Below are positions 12,155-22,985 of a stretch of 64,000 bases of DNA, piece by piece. Within the stretch, counting starts at the first letter, position 1; each line of letters starts with the position of its first letter. The notes under the pieces were generated by a model. The model saw nothing but the letters and a program-made list of their open reading frames with translations, ran no database searches and was not told where the DNA came from. Source of the DNA: Enoplosus armatus (lineage: Eukaryota; Chordata; Actinopteri; Centrarchiformes; Enoplosidae); NCBI RefSeq assembly GCF_043641665.1, contig NC_092199.1:16362649-16426648 (forward strand), given 5' to 3'. Both the position numbers and the translations under genes were made by a program.

Positions 12155-13760
12155 CCTGATCAGAATCAGAATCAGAATCAGAAACTGTTTATTGCCAAGT
12201 AACATACATTACAAGGAATTTGCCGTGGTCTGAAGGTGCTATTGTTTCGATAACAAATAAGTAGAATATAAAAGGTAAAATAAGAATAAAATAAAAATAA
12301 GATAAATAACAAACAGTGCAGTGACCAGAATAAAGTAAAGTGTCCAGATAAAGTGTCCAGTAGGGGGTGGGTGCGTTAATGTAACGCAGGGGGGACAGGG
12401 GTGATGTACGTTAATATAACGTATATCTTGTGTTTGTGTTCGGGGGGGGTGTCAATGTGAGTTTGTCAGGTTGACTGCAGAGGGGAAGAAACTGTTTTTG
12501 TGGCGGGAGGTTTTGGTCCTGATGGACCGCAGGGGGTCGAACAGATGGTGTCCGGGGTGGGAGGGGTCGGCAGCGATCTTCCCTGCTCTCCTCAGGGTCC
12601 TGGAGGAGTACAGGTCCTGAAGAGATGGGAGGTTGAGTTGAGTCTGCGTCTGTCCTTGGTGGAGGCAGCAGTGTACCAGACGGTGATGGAGGAGGTGAGG
12701 ATGGACTCTATGATGGCAGTGTAGAAGTGAACCAGCATTGTTTGTGGCAGGTTAAACTTCCTCAGCTGCCTACATCCTCTGTTGGGTTTTCTTGATGAGG
12801 GAGCTGATGTTCAGCTCCCACCGGAGGTCCTGGCTGATGATGGAGCCCAGGAAACGGAAGGACTCCACAGTGTCCACTGGAGAGTCACACAGGGTGATGG
12901 GGGCGGGTGGGGCTGCGCTCTTCCTGAAGTCTACAACCATCTCCACTGTCTTTGAAGCGTTAAGCTCCAGGTTGTTGCTGTTGCACCAGGTCACCAGGTG
13001 GTCAATCTCCCACCTGTAGGCAGACTCATCCTCTCCAGAGATGAGTCCGATGAGGGTGGTGTCGTCCGCGAACTTCAGGAGCTTGACGTACTGGTGACTG
13101 GAGGTGCAGCTGTTGGTGTACAGGGAGAAGAGTAGAGGAGAAAGAACGCAGCCTTGAGGGGAGCCGGTGCTGATCGTCCGCGAGTCTGAGACGTGTTTCC
13201 CCAGCTTCACGTGCTGCTTCCTGTCAGACAGGAAATCTGTGATCCACCTGCAGGTGGGGTCAGGCACGTTCAGCTGGGAGACCTCGTCCTGAAGAAGAGC
13301 CGGGATCGTGTTGAAGGCAGAGCTGAAGTCCACAAACAGGATCCTGGCGTAGGATCCTGCAGAGTCCAGGTGCTGGAGGATGAAGTGTAGGGCCAGGTTG
13401 ACGGCATCGTCTACAGACCTGTTGGCTCTGTAGGCGAACTGCAGGGGGTCCAGCAGAGGGTCTGTGATGGATTTGAGGTGGGACAAGACCAGGCGTTCAA
13501 ATGATTTCATGACCACAGAGGTCAGGGCGACGGGTCTGTAGTCATTTAATCCTGTGGGCCCTGGTTTTTTGGGGACGGGGATGATGGTGGAGGCCTTGAA
13601 GCAGGCTGGCACGTGGCATGTCTCCAGTGAGGTGTTGAAGATGTCCGTGAACACCGGAGACAGCTGATCGGCGCAGCGCTTCAGGCAGGATGGGGAGATG
13701 GAGTCTGGTCCAGATACCTTATGTTGTACTCCCATCAAGTCAATGGACGTGATCACTGAG
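12155..13760 (-). mobile_element. 5'-truncated non-LTR retrotransposon (L2/Rex1-like)
   Basis: A reverse transcriptase reading frame lies on the minus strand, with the 3' end toward lower coordinates. There the element ends in several copies of a six-base unit (GAATCA on the plus strand) at about 12160-12182. A shorter relative of the same 3' end is at 34952. The 5' limit near 13760 marks the usual 5' truncation, since no endonuclease domain precedes it. The family name is from the look of the RT and tail; a repeat-library search would settle it. Confidence 0.75.
12770..13756 (-). pseudogene. Reverse transcriptase fragment, interrupted
   Basis: 328 codons without a stop. The RT core is visible: [20 protein letters not shown] (palm/fingers), [14 protein letters not shown] (catalytic D), [20 protein letters not shown] and [12 protein letters not shown] (FADD catalytic box), then [16 protein letters not shown]. 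The frame meets a TAG at 12770-12772. Beyond it the expected continuation (QLRKFNLPQTML, AIIESILTSSITVWYTAAS) is found in another frame, so a small deletion and frameshift have broken the gene. It also lacks the N-terminal endonuclease. It is not expected to be active. Confidence 0.8.
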
Positions 13761-14099
13761 TAAAATTACCTTGAATGATAGAGGACAGATAGGAGGGTCT
13801 GATATTTACAGCCCAGTTCATTGTAACAAGTCAAGCCATTGTTTGTTTCAGGACTGCAGATGGCGAGATGGAAGGTCAGAGGTCAGGGTTTGTGTTAAGC
13901 TGGAGCTTGAATGTCTCCACTTCTCCATCACGTTGTCTCTACCAACTACCTCATTGCCTCAAGGTCAAGACCCATCAGCTACTGCAACCTCTTCACCATC
14001 CTCTTCTTCACTTCCCGGAGCCGTGCGGAGTCCTTTCTGTTGCTTTTCATTTTTGCAAATGTATCACCCATCCCTTCTGTAGGACATGTTGCAGACTGA
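13761..14099. other. Non-coding stretch between two mobile elements
   Basis: Short reading frames exist on the plus strand, but none has a recognisable domain or convincing splice signals. Nothing is supported here. Confidence 0.3.
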
Positions 14100-14522
14100 C
14101 AGTGGTGCAATGTAACTAAGTACATTTACTGAAGTACTGTGCCTCTGTACAAATTTGAGGTACTTTTACTTTACTTGAGTCTTTTCTTTGAAGGTGGCAC
14201 TTTGGGCTCTGGGTTATTGTGAAGGCATTTCTCGCTGTTTTCCCATTTTTTACAAACCCATGATGAAAAATAATCACAAGTTACAGTCCTATACAAAATA
14301 GTTTGAAAGTAGCTCCACCTTAACCAACTACAGTAAAACGCTGCTTTTACATGGATGTATGAGTAATGATATAATATATAATAGTATACCAGTCACAGAG
14401 GAACATTTTTCTGCAGTGAGTACTTTTACTTTTAAGATTTTTACTTGTAACTGAGTATTTTGAAAGTGTGGTATTAGTACTTTTGCTCAAGTAAAAGGAT
14501 TAGAATACTTCTTCCACCACTG
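14100..14522. mobile_element. Non-autonomous hAT-like DNA element (MITE)
   Basis: The ends are CAGTGGTG and CACCACTG, terminal inverted repeats continuing as GTAACTAAGTACATTTACT on the left and, on the complement of the right end, GGAAGAAGTATTCTAATCC. The interior is rich in AAGTAC/GTACTTTTACTT motifs. There is no coding capacity. This matches a MITE that is very common in teleosts; assignment to hAT is from its ends and general knowledge. I could not make out a clean 8-bp target duplication. Relatives are at about 24820-24905 and 27540-27925. Confidence 0.7.
14188..14283. repeat. Small repeat nested inside the MITE
   Basis: The block from ggtggcactttgggctctgg to gaaaaataatcacaag does not belong to the AAGTAC-rich MITE. 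It resembles another dispersed teleost repeat whose fuller relatives are at about 54400-54645 and 60920-61070. Confidence 0.5.
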
Positions 14523-14970
14523 CTGGACAAAACTTTGAGCAGTGGAGGCGCTTGTAGCTGCGTACTACAGAGGTCAAGCTTATAATCACTGGCTTTACCA
14601 AGAGGACCTTTTGCATTTGGACGCATTTGTTGCAGCGTATTCAATTATCATGGATTTGTTGTGTGGCAGAAAAGACCACCAAATACCATCTGGTCTTCCT
14701 GTGAACACCACAATGTGATGGTTTAAAAATACCGCATGTTAAGTTCTGACAAGTAATGAGTTACTGTATGGGTGTCACACAAGATTGCTGTGGTTCCAGT
14801 AGAGAAGATGTTATTTGCTGTGACAGGACTGACAGGCTGATTAAAAGCCCTCACCGTTTATACAGAATTAACATAAAAAATAAATAGTTATTGAAGTAAT
14901 TGAAGAAGGATGAATGATGAGTGCATTCATTATTAAAATTAAAACACAAAGCAAAATAGCTCCAATTCAA
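14523..14970. other. Intergenic sequence 3' of the SUN gene
   Basis: AT-rich, without coding signals. Nothing further is seen. Confidence 0.4.
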
Positions 14971-14976
14971 TTTATT
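14971..14976 (-). terminator. Poly(A) signal candidate of the SUN gene
   Basis: TTTATT (AATAAA on minus) about 145 nt after the stop codon, in a very AT-rich stretch. Confidence 0.45.
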
Positions 14977-15094
14977 TATTGTTATATAAGTAATTGTTTT
15001 AGTTTATAGTTTATATTATAAATTATAAATTATTATATTATAATATAATAATATTATATAAAAAATATATTATCTAGTTAAAACCAAACACACC

Positions 15095-15115
15095 GGGGGG
15101 GGGGGGGGGGGGGGG
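15095..15115. repeat. Homopolymer G21 (C21 in the SUN gene mRNA)
   Basis: 21 consecutive G, starting 4 nt downstream of the SUN-gene stop codon when read on the transcript. It would form a C tract at the start of the 3' UTR. Confidence 0.9.
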
Positions 15116-15119
15116 CTGG

Positions 15120-17142
15120 TTAAGGAACAGTGCTGTCAGGCGGGGGGAGTTGGCCGTGGACCCTGAAGCTGTAGAGGCAGGTGTTCTCTCTGTGTCCCCA
15201 GTTGTTCTCGATCTGCAGCTTTACATATTTGAAGACTCCTTTGTCCGGATTCTGGGTAGAGACAAGAGACAGAAATGAGGAAATGAGGGATGACATTCTG
15301 TGTGGACCACAGTCTTAACAGCAGCTCCACCTCTATCTATAATACGGTTCTGTTTAACTACAATTAATATGGCAGGAAGAACTCATCTCTGCTTATTGTT
15401 GTGAGAGCTGTACTGTGCCATTTCTATCATACTTACAGCCAGTTCGAAGATCTGATGAGCTTCTCCGTCTTCATCATAAACTAGCGTTCCCAAATAGGTG
15501 CCTTCCTCATCGGTGGACCTCATTCCCTGGAGAAGAAAAAGAGACAGAGATCAGTTGAACCTTATGTTTTGCACTGTGTGAATAATAATAATAATAATAA
15601 TATTAGGGGATAATGACAGAAAATGTGGGACTTACATAGATAGAAAATTCCCTCGGTGCACTTGTGATGTGGCCACTGGGGGACTGGCTTTTTGTTATGT
15701 GGCCCAGAGTCACGTGAGTGATGTAGACCTGGTGGGACAGGGAGATGAATAAATGCCCTTGGTCGCCTGCAAAGGGCCAGCATTGTCCTGGACGTAGCGC
15801 TGAATGTTCCTGAGGGGAGAAACGGAAATATTTTAGCCTCCACAGTTTGTGTTATTTCATATCAGACACAAGAAGTTGCAGAAGTGTCATTACAATCCAA
15901 TGTAAAAATCTATGAATGTGGCCGTGTCATTCTTACCTGGATCACTCTTTGCTGTTTTACAGATGAAAACAACCAGTTGTATATTTTGATCCAAAATATT
16001 CCAGCGTCTTCTTGGGGAATATATGTGTCCGAAGATAAATGATGCAAAATTCTGGCACCTGCGAGCAAAGTTAGAAATCAACCTCCATCTGATTTTACTT
16101 GTATTTTCTTTCTTAAATTCAATAATATAATCAATCACAAAAAAATAATTCAACCACAATGATACACAGGTATGAATCACGAGGAGACACATGGGTGATG
16201 AAGGTGACTTACGTAGAGATTGCGAGGCAAAGTTCGGCATTGTGTCCGCCAGTGGAACAACCGTGTTCAGCCGCTGTCTGAGAGACTGCACTTCCTGCTG
16301 GATATCTATCATTTGCCTATGCATTTCTGTATAGTGCATGATTCCTGAGGGACACAGAGCACAAAAAAGGTTAGAAATATGACTTTTATTGACAAGGAAG
16401 CTCTCCAAAAACCTGGACCAGGGACTAAAATACAAAACGGCTGTCCCACGTTTCCCCAACGTTTGCAGTCACTTACCAAAAGCCAGGAGGAGCAGGAGGA
16501 AGAAACAGCTGACGACGTTCCAAGAAAAGCTGCCCGATGTTCTGACTGCAGACAGAAGCAAACAGAATGTTAATACATCCGAAACTAGTCTCTCTTACAA
16601 ACTATCCCGTATGCTGCTGTAACAATGCAAATTTACCCGCTGAGGGATTAATAAAGGATTATCGTAAACTGCTGTGGTTACAGGCCAGAGGCAGTGCTTA
16701 CCATCGTTTCTCCTGAGGGTCCTCTTCCTAGTAGTCCGGATCCAAGTAGTTGTAGTAGTAACGGTGGACCTGGTGGGATTGGTCCCCCTGGTCGTTGTCT
16801 GTGTGGCCTGAGACGTGTTCTGAGGGTCACTGTTGTTACTGATGTCTCCAGCGTTTTGGTCTTCTTGGTAGTCGTCGATGGAGACGTAGCTGCCCACTGA
16901 CTCGTCTTCATTGGTAGCGTTCCGACTGTGGGGACCACGCCAATGACTTGTCCTCCTCCGAAAGACCCTGAAAGACGCAACATGAGTTAGGAAAGACTTG
17001 CCACACCACAGCATATGCAAATACAGTCCACAACATGTACAAACACTTACCTGTACAAGATCTCCTTGTAGGAAATAGATGGGCCCCCCCCACCTGTATA
17101 ATACCCTGCTTCCTGCAGGCGAACACTTCTTCTCATCATCAT
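15120..17142 (-). CDS. Short SUN-domain protein (LINC complex, inner nuclear membrane)
   Basis: SUN proteins span the inner nuclear membrane and bind KASH peptides, linking nucleus and cytoskeleton. Eight phase-consistent coding exons: 17051-17142, 16702-16967, 16477-16545, 16213-16344, 15937-16058, 15636-15809, 15437-15526 and 15120-15251. The product is 358 aa. Order: nucleoplasmic N-terminus starting MMMRRSVRLQ (like the RRS-RL start of SUN1/SUN2) with a Ser/Thr/Asn-rich part and basic RTTRKRTLRR; one membrane span, WNVVSCFFLLLLAFG, at about residues 130-145; a short coiled coil (MIDIQQEVQSLRQRL); then the SUN domain with RPGQCWPFAGDQGHLFISL, HVTLGHITKSQSPSGHITSA, EEGTYLGTLVYDEDGEAHQI and WGHRENTCLYSFRVHG. 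It is far shorter than SUN1 or SUN2 and close to SUN3/SPAG4 in size. Human GET4 neighbours SUN1, so it could be a reduced SUN1-type gene; the exact orthologue is unresolved. Confidence 0.85.
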
Positions 17143-17614
17143 GACTGGAAAATTGTGGAAAGACAAGAGGGGCACGTCAGTAACACACATTGGCACATTC
17201 ACACACTCTTTACTACAGATGGTGTATACTATGTTCGCTATGAACAATAGAAAAATGTCATTAATGGCAGCTGGGAGATGCAATTGCCAGCGTGTGCATT
17301 TGTCATTTGACTTAAAATGCATTAAAATGATAAACAAACAAAAAACTAGAAAGCACGTATATTATACTAAAATTAATAAAAACAATATGATACAAAACAT
17401 AAATATTGACAACAGACATGGCAACAAGTATGTATGTGTGAAGTCTGTCTGTAAATTACCTTGTGTTTCTCTGTGTGCGAGGAATGAATCCCTGAATAAG
17501 ACTTAAGTCAAAATCAAACGTTTGGATAAAAGTTTTCCTTAATCAGAGGTTACGGTTGTGTCTCATCTGAAAAGGTGCAAACAGACTGAGGTGCAGGCTG
17601 AAATCCAGAGCTCT
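17143..17614 (-). other. 5' region of the SUN gene, no exon seen
   Basis: AT-rich with no clear splice or coding signal. It may contain 5' UTR or first-intron sequence. Confidence 0.3.
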
Positions 17615-17674
17615 GATGTCAGGTTCTATGACATCACAGCCATAGAACTGTAATTTCAGGTCCTATGACATCAC
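17615..17674. promoter_or_regulatory. Three CRE-like octamers upstream of the SUN gene
   Basis: TGACATCA occurs at 17630-17637 and 17667-17674, and its reverse complement TGATGTCA at 17615-17622. Each of the two forward copies sits in a small hairpin-capable unit (caggttctatgacatcacag, then an inverted CTATG/CAGG part). TGACATCA is one base from the CREB/CREM/ATF palindrome TGACGTCA. The distance to the SUN start codon is 470-530 bp. A regulatory role is inference. Confidence 0.35.
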
Positions 17675-18311
17675 AGTCACAGGACCTGACCCAGGCACAG
17701 GCCTACGGTCTATATGTTACTATGCTGTAAAGTAGGCCTACTTACAGCCGGAGGTACAACATATAACACACAATTTAATACAAGACACTTTTAAAAATCA
17801 ATAAACATATTGTTTAAACAAACACAAGACTATGTGATTTTGAACATAACTTACCAAATTAAGGTTCATCATGTGTCTCACCGAGGTTTCACAAACTAGA
17901 ACAGAGTCACAATCAGGCAAAAGCAGGAAAAGCAACAGAAATGGGGCAAATCCAACTCAAGTACCACGTTCATCTGCACCAGCCAGGACGTGTTTGCTAC
18001 AACTGGACTTAAAGCCAACAGCTTCACTTCTTGTGTGTTGGAGCTGGCCTGGTCCCAGCTCCAGAGAGCCAAAATCCTGAATCTCACCACCACCCATGGC
18101 CTTATGCACTTTTTATTTAGAGGCCATCTTGAAGCCACCATAATAAAAAATGGCTATTAAAGCCAACAAATTAAAGCACCTATATTTGACATTTTCATAA
18201 CAAATCAAGTGACGAAATGTGAGAGGGGTCACTTGTGGTGACGAACCGACAGACAATTATCACCCAAATCTGCAGCTCCCCTCGGCTTTACTGAGCTCTG
18301 TAGTGACTCGT

Positions 18312-18745
18312 GAAATGAAAATCAACGCATTCCGCATATCCAGAACAACGTTCAATGATGTCACTCTGGAAAAGAGTAGTTAATCCTGGGTGAATAGTTC
18401 TTGGCTTTGCTAGATTGAAACTTACACTCACTTTACAGCTAGCCAACATTTACATTACAGTAGGCCAGCTTCAAAGGCTTCCCAGCCCAGCGGCCCAGGT
18501 GAACCTCCTCTCGTGACGACCTCCAACCTCCGACCTCTGCTCAACTTCTTCCTGAAAAGGGGGACGAGAAAAGAGGCCGAGCAAACCAAGCAGAGTAGAA
18601 AGACTCTGCTGTAGCCAGCAGCTTTGAGAGAGAAGCGCTCTCAAAAAGGTGCTGTATTGTATATTCACATGGTTCTACAAGCTCATCACAAAGTCTTAAC
18701 TCCTGCTGTGGTTCACAAGAGGGTCTTCTTGGCCACCAAGAGGTC
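18312..18745. repeat. Direct duplication, copy 1
   Basis: About 300 bp at the start are nearly identical to 23667-23979 (for example agctagccaacatttacatt and cagcttcaaaggcttcccag). Weaker similarity runs on to the shared block cttggccaccaagag. The copies are in the same orientation about 5.4 kb apart. No reading frame is conserved. Confidence 0.8.
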
Positions 18746-20870
18746 ACAAAAAATATATTATTATGTTAATTTCACTATTTATTTATTTTTCCTGTAAAAT
18801 GCTGGATGGTTTTACGTTCATATTTTCTTACCATGAAAGACGATTTCCAATGTTTACAGGGGAAGGAAAAAAACATTTTGGCAGAACTGCTCACAGTTCA
18901 TAGAAGAGGTCACACGTACATGTTGCTTCATTTTAAGGGGTCTCTAAAAATGATTCCAATTTAAGTATTGGGTGTCTGCTAATAACAAAGCTGCTCTGAT
19001 ACTTAGATTTCCCTAAATGACACAGCTGCCCAGTGAACACTCAAGCTACAAACTGTAAATGTGATAACAGCACTTAATTCATCCCACAGGACGTCTTTGT
19101 GCCAGTAAACCTTTCACGTTATAACGTGATACTGATCCGTTTTTTCTTTTTCTGCCGTGGCAGCAATACGCTTCCATAATAATACACATTGTGGTGTTAC
19201 AGAGCGGAGTTTGTTCCCTCACAGATGATCTTTATCTGAATATTTAAAACCTGTTTGCAGAGATTGTTGTCCATAAGCCAGCATTCCTATCTGGACACTT
19301 TATATCATAATGTAAATTTCCCAAGACAGAAGATCTTATTTATATTGCCCAACATGGATCAATTAGACATCATTAATAATGACATTAATACTAATTAAAC
19401 AGGATTTGAAAGGAACATGGCCAAAAGACCCTCTTAAAGCCCTTTCCTTCATTTAAACTCTTTGTTTTATATTTTAAAGGATGAGCCTGCTGATATTATA
19501 TATTTGTCTTATTGTGAACAAATCTGATGAAAAGACCCAAACCAACAATGAATTAGTGCGTCTCTCAGTACTGTCTGACTTCTCTGCTCTGTATATGGTA
19601 CTCAAACCCAAACCCACTGGTTCCTGCTGAAGAATAAATCTTTCAAAATTAGTCCCAATTATGTGGTTTTATTTTGAAAAACAGGCTCAGCGATCTCCTG
19701 AAATAGCTGTGCACTGGAGGTTTTAACAAACATCACTCAACAACAGTGAATGGAGCATTTGTGGGGACTATTTTCAGCTTCAGATTAATACACATTTAGT
19801 GCACTAGTGAGTGTTTCCTGCAGCAGGATGGTGTGTGTGGGACCGACTCAAGATAAACTACAGTGTGTGTGTGTGTTACATGTCAGCCAGAGAACCGCTG
19901 TGACTCACTGATGTGTTTTTAATAGTCGATGGACAACAATGGAGCTCTACAGCACAGAGGAATAAGATATCATGTATTTAGGCTTTGGACACACAGACAA
20001 TACTTGTCTTCACTCACTGTTGGTTTTGGTCTTTTAATGGGATTTGTTTTGTATTTGTTTGAAAATATACAAAATCAGCAGACTTATCCTTTATGATTTT
20101 GACCTAAAAGACAGTTGGAAGTCTAATCATTACTCATGTACAGTGGATCTTTTTCTTTTTTTTGGAAGATTTGAAGAATTTAAAATATCTTATCAACTCT
20201 TAATATTCTCGAACCAAAAGAAGCAAAGGGCTTGAAGAGGGTCTCACCCTCCCTAACCCGAACCCACTGGAAATGTTCCAAACAAATACATGCTACCTGC
20301 TGCTCAGACTGCAATGTAATGATATAATAAGACACTAATTTAACAACAAATCTAACACTGGTCGATCAAATCTAGCAGGTAAATTCAACTGCTCATCTGT
20401 TAATATACTGAGATATGAATTACTACAATAGCCAAATAATGAAAACAGATTCATGATTTCTTTCTTTTGTTTTTGAGTCATTAAAACTAAACGCAGCAGG
20501 AAAAAAGGATTTGAATGGAACATTTCCCTGAGACCCTCTTAAAGCCCTTTACTTCTTTTACAATTTTACAATGTACTTATTTAAATAAAGTTTAAAAGAA
20601 AAGAAAATACTTATCTAACTCCTAACATACATCCTAAACTTATCAATACTTCAACTACACACATTTCTTTGGTTTGTTTGTTTTTAAAAGAAGAAAAGAG
20701 TTTAAACCTTATCAACCTTATCTATATCTGCTTATCCATCCTTAACTTAATGCTACTTAACTATAACCTAAACTTATCACTTAACAATATACTAATCTTA
20801 TCACTCAAGTTTTTTGTTGTTTTTTTTCAAAGGAAGAAAAGAAAGAAAGAACTATTTACAATAAGCGTGA
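18746..20870. other. Repeat-rich intergenic sequence
   Basis: AT-rich. Apart from the repeat at 19545-19875 and its fragments, no exon, RNA gene or regulatory site could be supported. Confidence 0.4.
19545..19875. repeat. Dispersed repeat, copy B
   Basis: Counterpart of 1070-1400, with blocks ctctcagtactgtctgact, ggggactattttcagcttc, gattaatacacattt and ggtgtgtgtggga in the same order. A further related piece (agaccctcttaaagccctt) appears at about 19428 and again at about 20532. Confidence 0.65.
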
Positions 20871-20879
20871 GCGGCGGTG

Positions 20880-21720
20880 GAAATGCCACTAATTATAATG
20901 CACCTGGAGGCCCCTTTACCTGTGAGGGGGCGTACTTACATCTCCGGGCTGAGTGGAGAGTCACTACGCCAAAACCTCTGCCATTACCTCCTGGGCAGTG
21001 GCTGGTGGGACCCAACGGGGCATGCGGACGGAGGGCCTGGGTCCGCTGAACATGACCTGGACATCGAAGTACCCGCCACGCAGTCAGCCACGTCTGGCCT
21101 CCTGCTGCCTCTGCCTCCACCGCCGCCTCCGTTCCCGAGCCTGTTAGAGAGATGGACCGAGGAGAAAAAGGAAGAAACAGGTCAGAAGAATGAGACAAGA
21201 CATTTGGGTTGAGGGAGATCGAGGAGGCCAACAGAAACACCACGACCACTCGCAAGTCTGTTGTCAGCATTTGGGTGGACTACTCACTCGCTGCTGGGGT
21301 CCTCTCTGGCTGTACAGGGGTCACCTGGGTTGTGGGAGATCACGGAGGTCACCACACCATTCACAAGTCAGTTAAATTTTCTTTTATTGTTAAATGCTGT
21401 GCTCTCAAAACGCGTACTGGGATTCTTCACTTGTTGATTAGCTGTATTTCCCAGCATCACTATAGGCAACCTCCCCAGAAGGCAGTTCTCTGTGTGTATA
21501 CATTTCAGCAGAGTGTTTGGGGTGGACTACTCACCTGCTGCTGGGCAAGGGCCTGCAGTCCTCCATCCGGTGGTCCAGAGGTGGAGGGCTGGGGGCTGGT
21601 GCTCGTCTCTGGCTGCACAGGGGTCACCTGTGAGCCAGAGGAGGTCTTTTTTCCTGCAGGCTCCTGGAGGGCTCCGGGGCTGCTCTCCCTCTGCCTCTTA
21701 TTGTTTTCCAGTTAGAGATA
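20880..21720 (-). other. Exon-like segments of an unidentified minus-strand gene or gene remnant
   Basis: Two segments end in matching splice donors and are similar to each other: about 21532-21700 (reading ESSPGALQEPAGKKTSSGSQ, then VTPVQPETSTSPQPSTSGPP, ending AQQQ before GTGAGTAG) and about 21288-21330 (TPVQPERTPAA before GTGAGTAG). In both, the block gtgacccctgt-cagccagag and the following donor plus intron start (gtgagtagtccaccc) are shared, as after an exon duplication. A third segment at about 20893-21145 is GC-rich and open in one minus frame. I recognise no domain and could not join the parts into one reading frame. It could be a decayed gene, a low-complexity nuclear protein or a non-coding transcript. 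Confidence 0.3.
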
Positions 21721-22437
21721 TGGAGAGTGGGAAAAAAAGAAGGAATTAAGTCAACTTTGATCAGTTGAATCTCTTTCAGACTGATGAAGCAGAGGTAGAT
21801 GAATCTATGTTTCTATCATCACGTTGTCATTTGCAAGTTACTTTCGTAGTGTACCACACTCCCTCAGTTTGTCTGGTCTGATTCCTCAGATAGTTTGGGT
21901 TTTTTTTTTTTTTTTTTGTTATTTATTCGAATTGAGACAGTATCTGCTGTCACATTAAAATATAAAATATATATATTAACATTCTCAACTCCTCACTCCT
22001 CAATTTCTTTTGCCCCAAACAGTGTTTACAAAAGTCACTTCCCTTGTTCAGCTAATTAATTTGCACAATTATTTCTGTCTTTGTCAAATTTAAATTTAAG
22101 TTATTTAAGGTATCGTGACAGTGAAATGACTGTAGCTAACTAGTTATTTAGTTAGCTAACTTCTGCACTAAATTCTGAACTCCTGTTTCCTAGCTTGAAA
22201 AGGTACACACAGCGTCAAATAAAAAGGCTCATAAATACTTTAAAAGGCTTTGAAAGATTCAACTTTTGTCCCTTTGGGCAATTTTTATGATTTACACTGA
22301 AATGTAACACTTATTTCCTTTAAATTCCTGAATTTGAACTGTCCAAGGTCAGCGGCTAATGTTAGCTAACATTAACGTTAGCCAACGTTAGCTAACAAGC
22401 TACTTCCAAAGTTTTAAAATGGTTTTAAAACTCTTAC
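21721..22437. other. AT-rich non-coding stretch
   Basis: No exon seen. It contains a cluster of TTAGCTAAC-type motifs at 22360-22402. Confidence 0.35.
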
Positions 22438-22554
22438 TTTTTCCATATAGAAGTGTTGAAATAAACCGCAGTCAGTCGCTGCCTTTTTTCTTCGGGGTTC
22501 TTCTTCTTCTGACTGCTGTCAGTGTGGGCATCTCTCTCCAAGTTCAGATGTGAA

Positions 22555-22590
22555 ATGGTGGCGAAGACGAGCTCATCTATTTATATACGG
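22555..22590 (-). promoter_or_regulatory. Possible TATA promoter on the minus strand
   Basis: On the minus strand TATATAAATAG starts at about 22587. About 55 nt downstream an ATG (22529-22531) opens a basic 19-codon frame that stops at TGA, and a GTAAGA donor follows at 22437. This could be the 5' end of the unidentified minus-strand gene at 20880-21720. Confidence 0.25.
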
Positions 22591-22819
22591 AATACATAGC
22601 AACCGTAGAATCCTAACGTCATTTCGTCATTAACGTCAGTATTTACAGTATTTGTTTATTAAGATTATTTAATGTAAAACAGGTTTTGCAATAATTTCCT
22701 TCACTCCTTCTTAATTATTGTAACATACTGGATCAATGTATTCTCCAATATTTCGCCGAATTAGATTCAAAAGTATTTTTTTCTTATTTTTATTTATCGT
22801 CTTTAAACTAAACAACCGG

Positions 22820-22985
22820 TCAAGGCAGATGACCGCCCACCGAGAGCCCGGTTCTGTTCAAGGTTTCTGCCTGTTCAAAGGGGGTTTTTCCCTCGTGGTG
22901 GGAACAGTTGGGTCTCTGTAATAATATATGGAAAGTGTCATCAGATAACGTTTGTTGTGATTTGGCGCTATATAAATAAAAAGTG
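22820..22985. repeat. Teleost dispersed repeat ending tttggcgctatataaataaa
   Basis: It begins around gaccgcccaccgagagcccg, carries ggggtttttccctcgtggtg in the middle and ends with gttgtgatttggcgctatat plus AAATAAA. This tail is very widespread in teleost genomes. The class (SINE or LINE tail) is not decided here. Confidence 0.65.

Noticed and set aside
12500..12724. Plus-strand open frame over the LINE
   Set aside because: It is the complement of the LINE 3' part; the RT and its remains read on the minus strand.
17051..17337. Longer N-terminus of the SUN protein from an upstream ATG at 17337
   Set aside because: The upstream residues have no SUN-like character. The start at MMMRRSVRLQ matches the typical SUN1/SUN2-type beginning.
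22438..22531. Coding first exon MPTLTAVRRRRTPKKKGSD
   Set aside because: The frame stops at TGA after 19 codons and does not join the exon-like segments further down.
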